Source of the DNA: Paludibacteraceae bacterium
Lineage (GTDB): Bacteria > Bacteroidota > Bacteroidia > Bacteroidales > Paludibacteraceae
Assembly (NCBI GenBank): GCA_017446585.1
Contig: JAFSQL010000013.1
Location: 62,001 to 126,000 of the forward strand
Length of the DNA: 64,000 nucleotides
Direction of reading: 5' to 3'
Position numbers and translations under genes: made by a program. Under the pieces are notes generated by a model. The model was not told the DNA's origin, did not search any database, and was given only the letters and a program-made list of their open reading frames with translations. Shown one piece after another: positions 23,424 to 33,075 of this stretch (within the stretch, counting starts at the first letter, position 1; each line of letters opens with the position of its first letter).

Positions 23424-25556
23424 TTAATGCGCAATGATTATTTTCGTCCAATTGTCGGAAGCTCCGCTAACATTGATGAAGTAGGCACCACTGACAATGC
23501 GTCCGGAGACTGGTATTTGGAAGGTAATGTCGTGTCCGTCACTTTTCTGTGAGTTGATGCGATTACCTGCTGGATCGTAGAGGTTAGCGGTGAAGGCTTT
23601 GCCTGACGGATTGCGTATGGTGATGGATTCGCCAGCGTTAAGGACGGAGGGAAATATGAAAATGTCGTTAACCGCACTTGTGCAATCAGAAGGTGTATCG
23701 GAACAAGTTGTCGTGGCTATTTGCGTGTCGCCAGTCCAACCGGGTGTCGTGACCGCGTCAATCCAGATGGTATTTTGGCTGACCTCACAAGCGAGTGGTT
23801 CCCAAACACCGTCTCGTTCGACGAAGGCACCATCGTTAGGTGTCATGGTTGCGTAGGGAAAGGCGTCGTCTGAGACATCGAAAATGACAAAAAACTCATC
23901 ACCAACATTGATGCCGGCGGTCGTTGTTGGAACATAGGTGTCGGACTTTGCGAGGAGGCTTTGCGACGCTTCGGTGTAGTAAACGAAAGAGGAGGAACTT
24001 GTGCGCCAGACAGGTATTTTGGGTGCGGAAATGGTTATGCTTGCCGTGGATTCGGTAGAGTTGAGACAGCGGCTGATGGTGACGTTTGAAGGAATTTTGC
24101 CATTGTAGGAGGTGATGTAAAGTCCGATGAGCGTTGCGGGCGCATCAAGTGTGATTCTTTGTGCGAAACGTGTCGCACCGCTTACGGAGGAGAGTTGCGT
24201 GGCGGCGGAAGCCGTTGTTGGCGTGAGCATGGTGACACGAGAGGCCGCTTCGTCACCATAGGGGTTGCGTCCGTCAAGGATCGTGGCTCCAGTTCCTGCG
24301 TTGTCAAGATGAGCGGAGAGGAGTCCCGTGTCCCATTGTCGCTTGAAGGTGGAGTAAAAATCGTTGTTGGGTGCTGAGCAGGTAGAGGCTCCGCCAACGA
24401 GTGTTCCTATGAGATGGTTGTCCGCATCAAGCAATGCGCTGCCACTACTGCCAGAGGCGGTCGTTCCCGTTGTCCAGGCACTGATGTGCCACAATGAACC
24501 TACGGGCATGATGAGACCGTCGTAGTCAACGATTGACGAATTGGTTGATATGGATGAGGTACACTCCGTGACGCGTTTGTTTGAGCCTTGTGGGTGATGT
24601 ATTCCATGGAAAGGAGGGTTGACTTCGGATGTTCTGTTCCATCCAATGAGATAGGGACGGAAAGACTTGGACGGGAAGGAACTAAGTGTGAGCAAGGACA
24701 TATCAACGTCTTGTCGCGCTTCCGTAAGAGTGGCTCCGAGGATGTATTGCTCCGTGCTTCCCATGATGTCTGAAACGCCAAGAGGAGACTCCGTGTTCCA
24801 ATAAGTGACCAATGTGGCTGCATCGTCATCGGAATTCACACAGTGGTATGCACCCAACAGTAGGGGGGTGTTGTCGCCGTTTGTGTTGTTGACCAGTTGT
24901 CCTGTGCAGGCGTAGCTTGACGTTCCGCGCACGAAAATCATGATGCAAGAGGCTTGTTTTTCCTCCGTAACATCGGAGAGAGCGGCTTGTATGCTGCATT
25001 GGTCATCAGAAGACGAGTTGCGATACGGAACACGTCGAAATGCATTGCGGTAATTGTAGCAAACGCCTTGAATGTGCAGGTCGGAATGGTTGTTTGGATT
25101 TGTTTTGAGAACGAGCAATGCCTTATCACCGATGGATAGCGGCATTTGTTTTTTTGAAGAAGTGTTGTCTCTGTTTGTCCAAGTGCCTATGGCATATCCC
25201 GCAGCATTAAAAAGTCGGAGCGTGTCACCACTTGAGAGATTCATCTTGTCAAGAATGATTCCGATGGATTTTGCTCCTTGGGCGTAGATGGGTAGTGTCC
25301 AAAGGGAGGTGCCGTCGTCAAGAAGCGTGAGTTCACCGCTGTTGGATGTGTTGGCACTGAGGTTGGTGACGATGCCGATGCGTCGCGGATAGGAGGGGTC
25401 GTCGTCAAAAATGGAGTCTTCTTGCAGCAAGGAAGCCGTGTCGGGCACAGGAATGGAAATGACGGAACGATTGATAGCTACTGGCATGACAGATTGGGCG
25501 TTGCAAATGACATTGATTGCCAGCAAGAGGAAACAGGATGTCAGTAGATTTCGCAT
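23424..25556 (-). CDS. Secreted trypsin-like serine protease with T9SS C-terminal sorting domain
   Basis: A 710-residue exported protein. The signal peptide is at about residues 1-20. A prodomain-like region is followed by a chymotrypsin-fold protease domain related to lysyl endopeptidases. The likely triad is H238 (LLLGAYHCV), D285 (RQDVDMSLLTL) and S371 (GSSGSALLD). The last ~80 residues (IFIFPSVLNAGESITIRNPSG, ending TKIII) look like a type A sorting domain, which directs proteins through the type IX system to the surface. No T9SS machinery gene is in the window. Cleavage specificity is not predictable here. Confidence 0.85.
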   Translation of the reverse strand: MRNLLTSCFLLLAINVICNAQSVMPVAINRSVISIPVPDTASLLQEDSIFDDDPSYPRRIGIVTNLSANTSNSGELTLLDDGTSLWTLPIYAQGAKSIGIILDKMNLSSGDTLRLFNAAGYAIGTWTNRDNTSSKKQMPLSIGDKALLVLKTNPNNHSDLHIQGVCYNYRNAFRRVPYRNSSSDDQCSIQAALSDVTEEKQASCIMIFVRGTSSYACTGQLVNNTNGDNTPLLLGAYHCVNSDDDAATLVTYWNTESPLGVSDIMGSTEQYILGATLTEARQDVDMSLLTLSSFPSKSFRPYLIGWNRTSEVNPPFHGIHHPQGSNKRVTECTSSISTNSSIVDYDGLIMPVGSLWHISAWTTGTTASGSSGSALLDADNHLIGTLVGGASTCSAPNNDFYSTFKRQWDTGLLSAHLDNAGTGATILDGRNPYGDEAASRVTMLTPTTASAATQLSSVSGATRFAQRITLDAPATLIGLYITSYNGKIPSNVTISRCLNSTESTASITISAPKIPVWRTSSSSFVYYTEASQSLLAKSDTYVPTTTAGINVGDEFFVIFDVSDDAFPYATMTPNDGAFVERDGVWEPLACEVSQNTIWIDAVTTPGWTGDTQIATTTCSDTPSDCTSAVNDIFIFPSVLNAGESITIRNPSGKAFTANLYDPAGNRINSQKSDGHDITFQIPVSGRIVSGAYFINVSGASDNWTKIIIAH

Positions 25557-25576
25557 TGTAAAGAGTTGTTATGCAA

Positions 25577-25584
25577 CAAAGATA
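25577..25584 (-). promoter_or_regulatory. -7 element for the secreted protease
   Basis: CAAAGATA on the plus strand is TATCTTTG on the minus strand, 21 bases upstream of the start codon. Confidence 0.55.
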
Positions 25585-25601
25585 AAAAAGATGTGCCTAA
25601 A

Positions 25602-25631
25602 AACAAAGGCGGGAAAAGTCCCGCCTTTGTT
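25602..25631 (-). terminator. Terminator after secDF
   Basis: A 13-bp stem (25602-25614 with 25619-25631) with loop AAAG and T-rich sequence on the minus strand lies 21 bases beyond the secDF stop. Confidence 0.85.
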
Positions 25632-25651
25632 AATAATGAAGAGAGAAATTA

Positions 25652-28600
25652 TTATTTCTTGTTTGATTTTTGTTCTTTGCGTTTCATCACTTCGTAAGCC
25701 AATGGGGTGGCAATGAAGAGTGATGAGTAAGTTCCCGCAAGCACACCGATGAGGAGTGCGAACACAAAACCTCGGATGCTCTCACCGCCGAAGATAAAGA
25801 TAGCGAGGAGCACGATGAGTGTCGTGAAGGACGTGTTGAACGTACGGCAAAGAGTGGAGTTGAGAGCGTCGTTGATGGTTTGGACCAAGGAACGACGGCT
25901 ATCGTAGTACTCCGAGTTCTGATTGCGGTATTCACGCACACGGTCAAAGATGACTACGGTGTCATTGATGGAGTAACCCACGATGGTCAAGATGGCGGCG
26001 ATGAACGCTTGGTCAATCTCCATGGAGAACGGCATGATGCTATAAAGAAGAGAGAAGAGACCAATGATAATCATCGTGTCGTGAGCCAAGGCAACCACAC
26101 CACTCATGGAGAACGCCGCTTGACGGAATCGGAGGAGAATGTAGAGCGCGATGGCAATGAGTGCGAAGAAGATGGCGATGACGGCAGAAGCCTTGATGTC
26201 ATCGGCGATGCTTGCACCTACCTTTTGGCTGCTAAGGATGTTTTCCGTAACGAATTGTTCACGTGTCGTACCCTCCTTCAATTGCGACTTCAGTCCGTCA
26301 TAGAGACGACCTTCAATTTCTTCGTCAACGGTGCTTGCGTTGTCGTTGATTTTGAAGTTGGTAGAAATGCGCACGCGGTTATCGGAGTTTGCCACTTCAC
26401 TGCTCTTGATGGTAATCACATTAGGTGTTTGTCCGTCAAAAGCATCGGTCAGCAAGTCTTTGACTTCCTCGGTAGAGATAGCGTTGTCAAACTTAACAAC
26501 GTAGTTGCGTCCACCCGTGAAGTCGATGCCTGTGTTCAATCCGCGAACAAAGAGGGAAACAATACCCGTCAGAATGACTGCAATGGAGATGGCATAACCA
26601 ATCTTGCGTTTTCCGATGAAATCAAAGTGAATGTTTTGGAACAAGTTCTTCGTGAGTTTGGTGGAGAAGTTGAGGTTGTTCGTCTTGTCGCCTTTGATAA
26701 TCCATTGGTAAACGTAACGTGACATTACGAAGCCAGTGAGGAGCGAGGTGACGATACCAATGATGAGCGTGGTAGCAAAACCTTTGATAGGTCCGGTTCC
26801 GAAGAGGAAGAGTACGATACCTGTAATGATGGTCGTGATATTGGCATCGATGATGGCGGAAGCCGCACCTGCGTAACCTGCCTCGATAGCCTTGTTGGTT
26901 GCCTTTCCTTTGCGGAGTTCTTCACGTATGCGTTCGTAGATGAGCACGTTGGTGTCCACCGCCATACCGAGCGTAAGCACGATACCCGTGATACCTGGCA
27001 ACGTGAGTACCGCCTTGAAAGAGGCAAGGATACCAATGAGGAGGAACACGTTGACAACGAGTGCGCTGTCGGCTACAAGACCTGCGGTAGGTCCGTAGAA
27101 GAAAATCATGTAGATGAGCACCAAGATGAAAGCGAAGACGGCAGCTGCCAAACCGCTTTCGATGGCTTCCTGTCCGAGAGACGGACCAACAACGTCCTCT
27201 TGTACGATGACTGCAGGAGCGGGCATCTTACCTGTCTTGAGCATGTTGGCGAGGTCTTTTGCCTCCTCGACGGTGAAGTCCCCCGTGATTTCAGAGCGTC
27301 CACCGGAGATTTTATCATTGACGCGAGGTGCGCTATATACGTAGTCATCAAGAACAATGGCAATGCAACGTCCTTTGTTCTCTTCGGTGAGTCTTGACCA
27401 AGTGTTGGCACCTTCTGGGTTCATTGTCATGTTGACTTTGGCGTAAACGCTGTGTTCGCCAAATTCGTCACGCGCGTCGGTGATAACATCGCCTTCGAGA
27501 GGAGCCTTGTCCTCACGGTTGGTGCACTTGATGGCATAGAGGTAGAAGTATTTTCCTTTGTCGTCAAAAGCCTTGGCACCCCATTTGAGTCGAAGTCCCG
27601 AAGGCAAAACCGCCTTCACTTGCTTCAGGTCCATAAACTCACGGATTTTAGCCGTGTCGTTGTAGCGTGCGTATCCAACGATGGGACCTTGAGAAAGGTT
27701 GCCCGATCGGTCTTGGTTGAGTTGGAGAATGGCGAGGAGCGGATGTTCCTTCTTCGCTTGTTCGAGCGCTTGCTCGTCCACTTGAGATTCGCCTTCGGCA
27801 TTGGCCGCTTGCATGGCTGCCAAGAGGCTGTCCGCCTTGCCCATTACATTGGCTTGCGTCGATGTCGCGGTGTCTGTCTTGACGGAGTCAGTAACAATTT
27901 CGCCAGCGTTGATGGTGGCGAGAAGTTTGTCGGCATCCACGAGGTTCTGTGCGATTTCGGAAAGTTCGTAGGTCTCCCAGAACTCAAGGTTGGCCGTTCC
28001 TTGGAGGAGTTTGCGAACGCGTTCAGGCTCTTTGATGCCAGGGAGTTCGACTAAGATGCGTCCTGCGTTTTGGAGGCGTTGGATGTTAGGTTGAACGACA
28101 CCGAAACGGTCAATACGTGTGCGGAGGATGTTGAATGAGTTGCTGACAGCGGCATCAACTTGATCGCGCAATACGTCCATGACCTCCTTGTTGGTAGAAG
28201 CGAGGGTGACTTTGTCCTTGAGCGCAAGCGTGGAGAAGACAGAACTGAGTTTGGCGTTCGGGTCCAATTCGAGGAACGACTGTTCGAAGAGGTCGAGGAA
28301 GTCGTCTTGGCTCTCCAATTGCTTTTGTTGCGCCATTTCAATGGCTTTGTTGAAGTTCTCGCTTTCGGTGTTGCCGAGGCTACGAACGATGTCTGGTATA
28401 GATACCTCGAGGATGACGTTCATACCGCCCTTGAGGTCCAGACCGAGGTTAAGTTCTTTTTCACGTGCTTCCTTAAGCGTGTAGCCGAACCACACTTTCT
28501 CGGTTGACATGGAGTCAAGGAAGTCATTGTAACGTTGTGCATCGCCTTGCGCATATTCGACAGCAGCGTTTTCGTAGTGATTGGTAACGACGCTGAATGA

Positions 28601-28666
28601 CAAATAGAAAGCGCATGCGAGGAATAAACATACGGCGATGAGGGTCGCAAAGCCTTTGTTAATCAT
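25652..28666 (-). CDS. secDF: Fused protein-export membrane protein SecDF
   Basis: A 1004-residue fusion of SecD and SecF, the usual form in Bacteroidota. The SecD half has an N-terminal membrane helix, the DLKGGMNVILEV motif, a large periplasmic region and six-helix block; the SecF half starts near residue 670 and contains GIDFTGGRNYVV and the SINDTVVIFDRVRE motif. SecDF uses the proton gradient to pull proteins out of the SecYEG channel, serving the exported proteins encoded nearby. Length agrees with the family. It is transcribed alone, between the promoter at 28742 and the terminator at 25602. Confidence 0.96.
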   Translation of the reverse strand: MINKGFATLIAVCLFLACAFYLSFSVVTNHYENAAVEYAQGDAQRYNDFLDSMSTEKVWFGYTLKEAREKELNLGLDLKGGMNVILEVSIPDIVRSLGNTESENFNKAIEMAQQKQLESQDDFLDLFEQSFLELDPNAKLSSVFSTLALKDKVTLASTNKEVMDVLRDQVDAAVSNSFNILRTRIDRFGVVQPNIQRLQNAGRILVELPGIKEPERVRKLLQGTANLEFWETYELSEIAQNLVDADKLLATINAGEIVTDSVKTDTATSTQANVMGKADSLLAAMQAANAEGESQVDEQALEQAKKEHPLLAILQLNQDRSGNLSQGPIVGYARYNDTAKIREFMDLKQVKAVLPSGLRLKWGAKAFDDKGKYFYLYAIKCTNREDKAPLEGDVITDARDEFGEHSVYAKVNMTMNPEGANTWSRLTEENKGRCIAIVLDDYVYSAPRVNDKISGGRSEITGDFTVEEAKDLANMLKTGKMPAPAVIVQEDVVGPSLGQEAIESGLAAAVFAFILVLIYMIFFYGPTAGLVADSALVVNVFLLIGILASFKAVLTLPGITGIVLTLGMAVDTNVLIYERIREELRKGKATNKAIEAGYAGAASAIIDANITTIITGIVLFLFGTGPIKGFATTLIIGIVTSLLTGFVMSRYVYQWIIKGDKTNNLNFSTKLTKNLFQNIHFDFIGKRKIGYAISIAVILTGIVSLFVRGLNTGIDFTGGRNYVVKFDNAISTEEVKDLLTDAFDGQTPNVITIKSSEVANSDNRVRISTNFKINDNASTVDEEIEGRLYDGLKSQLKEGTTREQFVTENILSSQKVGASIADDIKASAVIAIFFALIAIALYILLRFRQAAFSMSGVVALAHDTMIIIGLFSLLYSIMPFSMEIDQAFIAAILTIVGYSINDTVVIFDRVREYRNQNSEYYDSRRSLVQTINDALNSTLCRTFNTSFTTLIVLLAIFIFGGESIRGFVFALLIGVLAGTYSSLFIATPLAYEVMKRKEQKSNKK

Positions 28667-28741
28667 CAGAAAATTAGGTTGTGTTATAAAGTTGTGTTAA
28701 ATATCTGGATTAGCATCTTTCGATAGATGGAAAAATGCGGA

Positions 28742-28749
28742 CAAAGGTA
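28742..28749 (-). promoter_or_regulatory. -7 element for secDF
   Basis: CAAAGGTA on the plus strand is TACCTTTG on the minus strand, 76 bases upstream of secDF. Confidence 0.5.
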
Positions 28750-28867
28750 ATGAAAAGTTGAATGTCCGCAGTCATTCAGAGGTGGAAAAATTAATGATTG
28801 AATAATTCTATGTGAATTACGTTAATTTGATTGTTGATTATCGTCGAATAATACGTCAATTTTTCTT

Positions 28868-28875
28868 TATATTTG
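28868..28875 (+). promoter_or_regulatory. -7 element for the DUF4494-def operon
   Basis: TATATTTG matches TAnnTTTG, 58 bases before the DUF4494 start codon. Confidence 0.55.
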
Positions 28876-28932
28876 CAATCTTGAATGAAAAGGGCGTAAC
28901 ACCGAAAGAAAACAAAATCAAAAAAAGACAAT

Positions 28933-29400
28933 ATGAACAAGTGGTTTGAGTGTAAGGTAAAGTACGACAAGCAACAACAAGATGGTTCTGTCAAGATGAC
29001 GACGGAGGTCTATTTGGTGGACGCGCTCAGTTTCACGGAAGCGGAGTCGCGCATCATTTTGGAGATAAAGCCTTATATCAGTGGAGAGTTTGAGGTTGAT
29101 GCCGTGAAGCATGTGAAAATCACGGACATGTTCAACGTTCATGACAGCAATGCGGACAAGTGGTATAAGAGCAAGGTGAACCTGATAGCCATAGATGAAG
29201 AAAAAGGAGTGGAAAAGCGCGTAGGGACGACGGTCTATGTGAAAGGGAGCGATATAAAAAGCGCGTTGGAGACCCTCGTGGCAGGGATGGATAAAGGCGT
29301 GTCGGACTATGAGATTGCCAACATAGCGGAAACGCCAATATTGGACGTGTTTGAATATGCCGTGATTGAAAAGAAGCCTGTTACAGGAGAGAACGAATAA
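28933..29400 (+). CDS. DUF4494 family protein
   Basis: A 155-residue cytoplasmic protein of a family restricted mainly to Bacteroidota. It begins WFECKVKYDKQQQDGSVKMTTEVYLVDALSFTEAESRI, the typical pattern of an alternating beta-rich N-terminal half, with a second similar strand set in DKWYKSKVNLIAIDEEKG. No catalytic residues or membrane segments are evident, and the function is unknown. It lies 12 bases before def, so the two are probably one operon, though this says little about its role. Confidence 0.85.
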   Translation: MNKWFECKVKYDKQQQDGSVKMTTEVYLVDALSFTEAESRIILEIKPYISGEFEVDAVKHVKITDMFNVHDSNADKWYKSKVNLIAIDEEKGVEKRVGTTVYVKGSDIKSALETLVAGMDKGVSDYEIANIAETPILDVFEYAVIEKKPVTGENE

Positions 29401-29412
29401 AAAACAAAGAAG

Positions 29413-29976
29413 ATGTTGCAACCTATCTATTTGTATGGAAATGCCGTTTTGAGAAAAGTGGCGGAGGATATGCCTTCTGATTACGAAGGAAAACAACAGT
29501 TGGTGGATGATTTGTTTGAAACACTTTATAAAAGTGGAAACGGAATCGGATTGGCCGCACCGCAGATAGGCGTTTCATTGCGTGCGTTTGTCATTGATTT
29601 AAGTCCGATTGACGACGACGAACATCCAGAATGGAAGAATTTCAAAAAAGTGTTTCTGAACGCACACATTATAGAAACGAGTGGCAAGGACGTCACGATG
29701 GAAGAGGGGTGTCTTTCTCTGCCGGGAATGGACGGTAAGGTGACAAGGAAGGACACCGTGAAGATTGCGTATGAAGACGAGAACGGAGTGAAATATGAGG
29801 ATGTGTTCACTGGTTATCCAGCCCGTGTCATTCAGCATGAGTATGACCATTTGGACGGACATTTATATATAGATCGTATGTCACCGCTTGGAAGGCAATT
29901 GGTGAAAGGCAAATTGGGAAAGATAGAGAAAGGAAAAGTGAGTTGCGGTTACAAGGTAAAAAAGGCAGGAAAATAA
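29413..29976 (+). CDS. def: Peptide deformylase
   Basis: A 187-residue metalloenzyme that removes the formyl group from the N-terminal methionine of new proteins. All three signature motifs are present: GIGLAAPQIG (44-53), EEGCLSLPG with metal ligand C100, and HEYDHLDG with H142, E143 and H146. Length is typical. It follows the DUF4494 gene. Confidence 0.96.
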   Translation: MLQPIYLYGNAVLRKVAEDMPSDYEGKQQLVDDLFETLYKSGNGIGLAAPQIGVSLRAFVIDLSPIDDDEHPEWKNFKKVFLNAHIIETSGKDVTMEEGCLSLPGMDGKVTRKDTVKIAYEDENGVKYEDVFTGYPARVIQHEYDHLDGHLYIDRMSPLGRQLVKGKLGKIEKGKVSCGYKVKKAGK

Positions 29977-30013
29977 ACAACCTAACAGTAAAATTTAGAG
30001 TGAAGGAAAAAGT

Positions 30014-32944
30014 ATGAGACAGAGGATTCGACTTATCTGTATGATTTGCGCAACGATGATGTCTATTTCGTTGTCTGCGACAGATCCAATAGAGTTCGCA
30101 TTGACTTCGGCACCTTCTTCTATCACGGATGGAACGTATGATGGTTTAGTGGTTAATCATTATGACGTTGGCGGCTGGAGTAGTAGTGGTGCGAACATGA
30201 ACAACAATAAAGATTATATCGAGTTCGATTTGTCCGCATTGGATGGAATTTATATAGATAACGCTACGGTGTATGTCAGTCAAGGAGGAAATGCTTGTAG
30301 TGATTCGAAAACACACCTTCTTTACACGGATGTAGATGGTGGTGAGACTACGGATTTGTCATTAAGTGGAACGAGTACATCCCTTCAATTTACGATTACG
30401 CCGGTTTCGAACTGTCAATATCTGAAATTGCAGCGCGGTTGTGCTAATGGTACTTATTTGAAAAATCTCGTTTTGAATGTACGTGCGGGAGTGTCGATTT
30501 CGGGAACGAATTTGAATCAGAACATCACGCTGGCGGATGCTATAACGAATATTGTCGTCACGGCAGGAGAGAGTTGTGACTTTGAGGCGACGGGATTGCC
30601 AAGTGGCGTGAGTCTAAGCACAGCGTCGGGAACGACAACAACCCTGAGCGGAACACCAACCGTAGCGGGAACTTATAACTTCACGGTCACGGCAACATCC
30701 ACGGCAGACGATTCGAAAACAGGAAGTGTAAGCGGAAAGATTGTTGTCACGAGTGGTGCTATCCTATCGTTGGAAAACGGAACACAGTCGGGAACCGTAG
30801 GCAGTGCCATAAGCACCATTACGGCAACCAGTAATAAGGCAACAACGACATGGGCGGTAACAGGACTTCCTTCTGGATTGAGCCTCAGCAGTGCAAGCGG
30901 GTCGGAAGTGACGATTACAGGTACGCCTACGCAAAGTGGCGTGTTCGCCTATACTTTAAGAGGAACGTATGGTGGCGTGACTAACGATTTGAATGGCACG
31001 TTGACCATTGCGGCGAAGGCTCCTGCCTTGAACATTACCAATGATGACCAAGAAGTTGCGCAAGGAACGGCGATAACCAGCATGGTGGTAACGAGTGACA
31101 GCACGGTGGCATGGAGCATAGATTGCTTGCCACCCGGGTTGGTTGCCATAGCGTCGCCAGACAGCACGACGTTTACTATTTCGGGTATTCCGACTACTGT
31201 GGAGACATACGACTTTGTCGTCACGGGTAGAAGTGTAAAACACGCTAAGAGTACTAATATCAACGGCAGCCTGACCGTGTCAGAAGAAGTGGTGGCATGT
31301 AACAATCCAACGATAGACACGCAGCCCGTCGCAGACGAAGACTATGCGGGACAAGAGATGACGCTGACGGTGGTCGCATCGGATGATGAGGATACTGGTG
31401 TATTGTCCTATCAGTGGTATAGCAACACAACGAGCAGCACGGCGGGAAGCACGGCGTTGGTTGGCGAAACGTCGGCGACCTTGTCGCAAACGCCATCAAC
31501 ACCAGGTGTTACCTATTACTATTGCGTGGTGACAAACACATGTGGTCTCAGCACGAGAAAGAGGACTACGACAGATATTGTTTCGATGACCGCCAATTGT
31601 GTCGCTCGTAGCATTTCGATAACATCAGATGATTATGATATAACTACGGAAGAAAGTGCGAACTTGACGGTAACGTATTCTCCAGTTGCCGCCACGGGTG
31701 GCACAGTAAGTTGGACTGTTAGCCCTGTGACGGGAAGCGTTAGTGACGGTGTCTTCACAGCAACGGCAGGGGGAACGTATTCCGTGAACGCATCGGTGGC
31801 TGCGAGTGGCATCTATTGCGCCGTGGCAAGCACTGCCATGGCATCAAGCATCGGAGTCACGAGTACCACGTGTGACGCGCCAAGCATCAGCGTGCAACCT
31901 GTAACGCAGAGTGTGAACAAGGGAAGCACGACTACGTTGAGCGTCACGGCAAGCGGCAGCGGCACGTTGAGTTACCAATGGTACAGAAATACGACACAAA
32001 GTACCACGGCGGCAACATTGATAGCGGGAGCGGAGTCGTCAACTTATACCGTTCCGACGGCAACCGAAGGAACCGTTTATTACTATTGTGTTGTTTCAAA
32101 CTATTGTTCAGACTTGGATATGACAACACCGCTCACGAGCAATATTGTTGGTGTTACGGTTCATTGCATCGCGCGTTCTGTCACGTTGAATGTCACTCCA
32201 TTGAGCATTTCGATTGACGAATCTTCAATTGTCAGCGCAAGCGTGACGGCAGGATCGGGAGACATTGGATATTCCGTAAACAACGTGAACGGAAGTGTGG
32301 TGGCCGGTTCGTTTAGCGCGACTGCGGCAGGTTCTTATGTCATTACGGCATCGGTGGCCGCTAACGGCAATTATTGCGCGGCAAGCAATACCAAAACAGT
32401 GAACGTGACGGCACCTTCGGCACCGGAAATACATGTTAGTCCTTCAAGTGCGCGTGTGCAAGACTTGTTGCTTGGCGAGTCAATGACGACCTTGACCTTT
32501 AGTGCCGATGAGGCTGTGACTTACACAACCACGGGAACCATCACGGGCGTGACCGTGACGGACAATGGGGACAACACGTTGACAATCAGCGGAACGCCGA
32601 CGGTGGAGGCTGACGGTCAGACCATCACGGTGAAAGCGAGAAATGCGGGTGGCGTGGAATCGACTATGAGCGTGGTACTGAATGTAAGTGCCGCCTCGTC
32701 TGCATTGAGTTGCGGCGCATTGCATTGTAAAAACTTCACAATACCTGCGGCTGAAACGTATTCGCTGAACTTGTATAATGGTGGCGGTTCAAAGGTCAAG
32801 ACCATCTATAGCGCAGCGATGACATCGGGTGACATCCAGATTATCTTCCAGACGAATGACCTTGCGAACGGAACGTACACATATAAGTTCGAGACGGCAT
32901 CGACGGTGGTGGATAGCGGTACAATCATCGTAAATAACGAATAA
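30014..32944 (+). CDS. Large secreted multi-domain protein with Ig-like repeats
   Basis: A 976-residue exported protein with a signal peptide (about 1-22). After a beta-sandwich-like N-terminal domain, putative-Ig repeats with the pattern ATGLPSGVSLS...GTPTVAGTY recur (about 150-420). Two PKD/Ig-like copies with LSYQWY and VTYYYCVV then alternate with modules containing GTYSVNASVAASG or GSYVITASVAANG. The end (YSLNLYNGGGSKVKTIYSA...DLANGTYTYKFE) resembles the strand pattern of a C-terminal secretion domain. It is probably a surface adhesin or scaffold with no visible enzyme domain. The repeats resemble part of the protein at 45665. Confidence 0.75.
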   Translation: MRQRIRLICMICATMMSISLSATDPIEFALTSAPSSITDGTYDGLVVNHYDVGGWSSSGANMNNNKDYIEFDLSALDGIYIDNATVYVSQGGNACSDSKTHLLYTDVDGGETTDLSLSGTSTSLQFTITPVSNCQYLKLQRGCANGTYLKNLVLNVRAGVSISGTNLNQNITLADAITNIVVTAGESCDFEATGLPSGVSLSTASGTTTTLSGTPTVAGTYNFTVTATSTADDSKTGSVSGKIVVTSGAILSLENGTQSGTVGSAISTITATSNKATTTWAVTGLPSGLSLSSASGSEVTITGTPTQSGVFAYTLRGTYGGVTNDLNGTLTIAAKAPALNITNDDQEVAQGTAITSMVVTSDSTVAWSIDCLPPGLVAIASPDSTTFTISGIPTTVETYDFVVTGRSVKHAKSTNINGSLTVSEEVVACNNPTIDTQPVADEDYAGQEMTLTVVASDDEDTGVLSYQWYSNTTSSTAGSTALVGETSATLSQTPSTPGVTYYYCVVTNTCGLSTRKRTTTDIVSMTANCVARSISITSDDYDITTEESANLTVTYSPVAATGGTVSWTVSPVTGSVSDGVFTATAGGTYSVNASVAASGIYCAVASTAMASSIGVTSTTCDAPSISVQPVTQSVNKGSTTTLSVTASGSGTLSYQWYRNTTQSTTAATLIAGAESSTYTVPTATEGTVYYYCVVSNYCSDLDMTTPLTSNIVGVTVHCIARSVTLNVTPLSISIDESSIVSASVTAGSGDIGYSVNNVNGSVVAGSFSATAAGSYVITASVAANGNYCAASNTKTVNVTAPSAPEIHVSPSSARVQDLLLGESMTTLTFSADEAVTYTTTGTITGVTVTDNGDNTLTISGTPTVEADGQTITVKARNAGGVESTMSVVLNVSAASSALSCGALHCKNFTIPAAETYSLNLYNGGGSKVKTIYSAAMTSGDIQIIFQTNDLANGTYTYKFETASTVVDSGTIIVNNE

Positions 32945-33003
32945 TTAAGAATTATTTGAAAGGAAATCTGTTCGCACAGCGGATTAAGGAATAGAGTAAA
33001 AGA

Positions 33004-33033
33004 CAAGGCTCTTGCCAGTAGGCAAGAGCCTTG
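33004..33033. terminator. Bidirectional terminator between the Ig-repeat gene and argS
   Basis: A 13-bp perfect stem (33004-33016 with 33021-33033) with a 4-base loop lies between convergent genes. Confidence 0.8.
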
Positions 33034-33075
33034 ATTGTTTATCGAAAAAAACGTGTGTGAGCGTTTCCTTATTTC

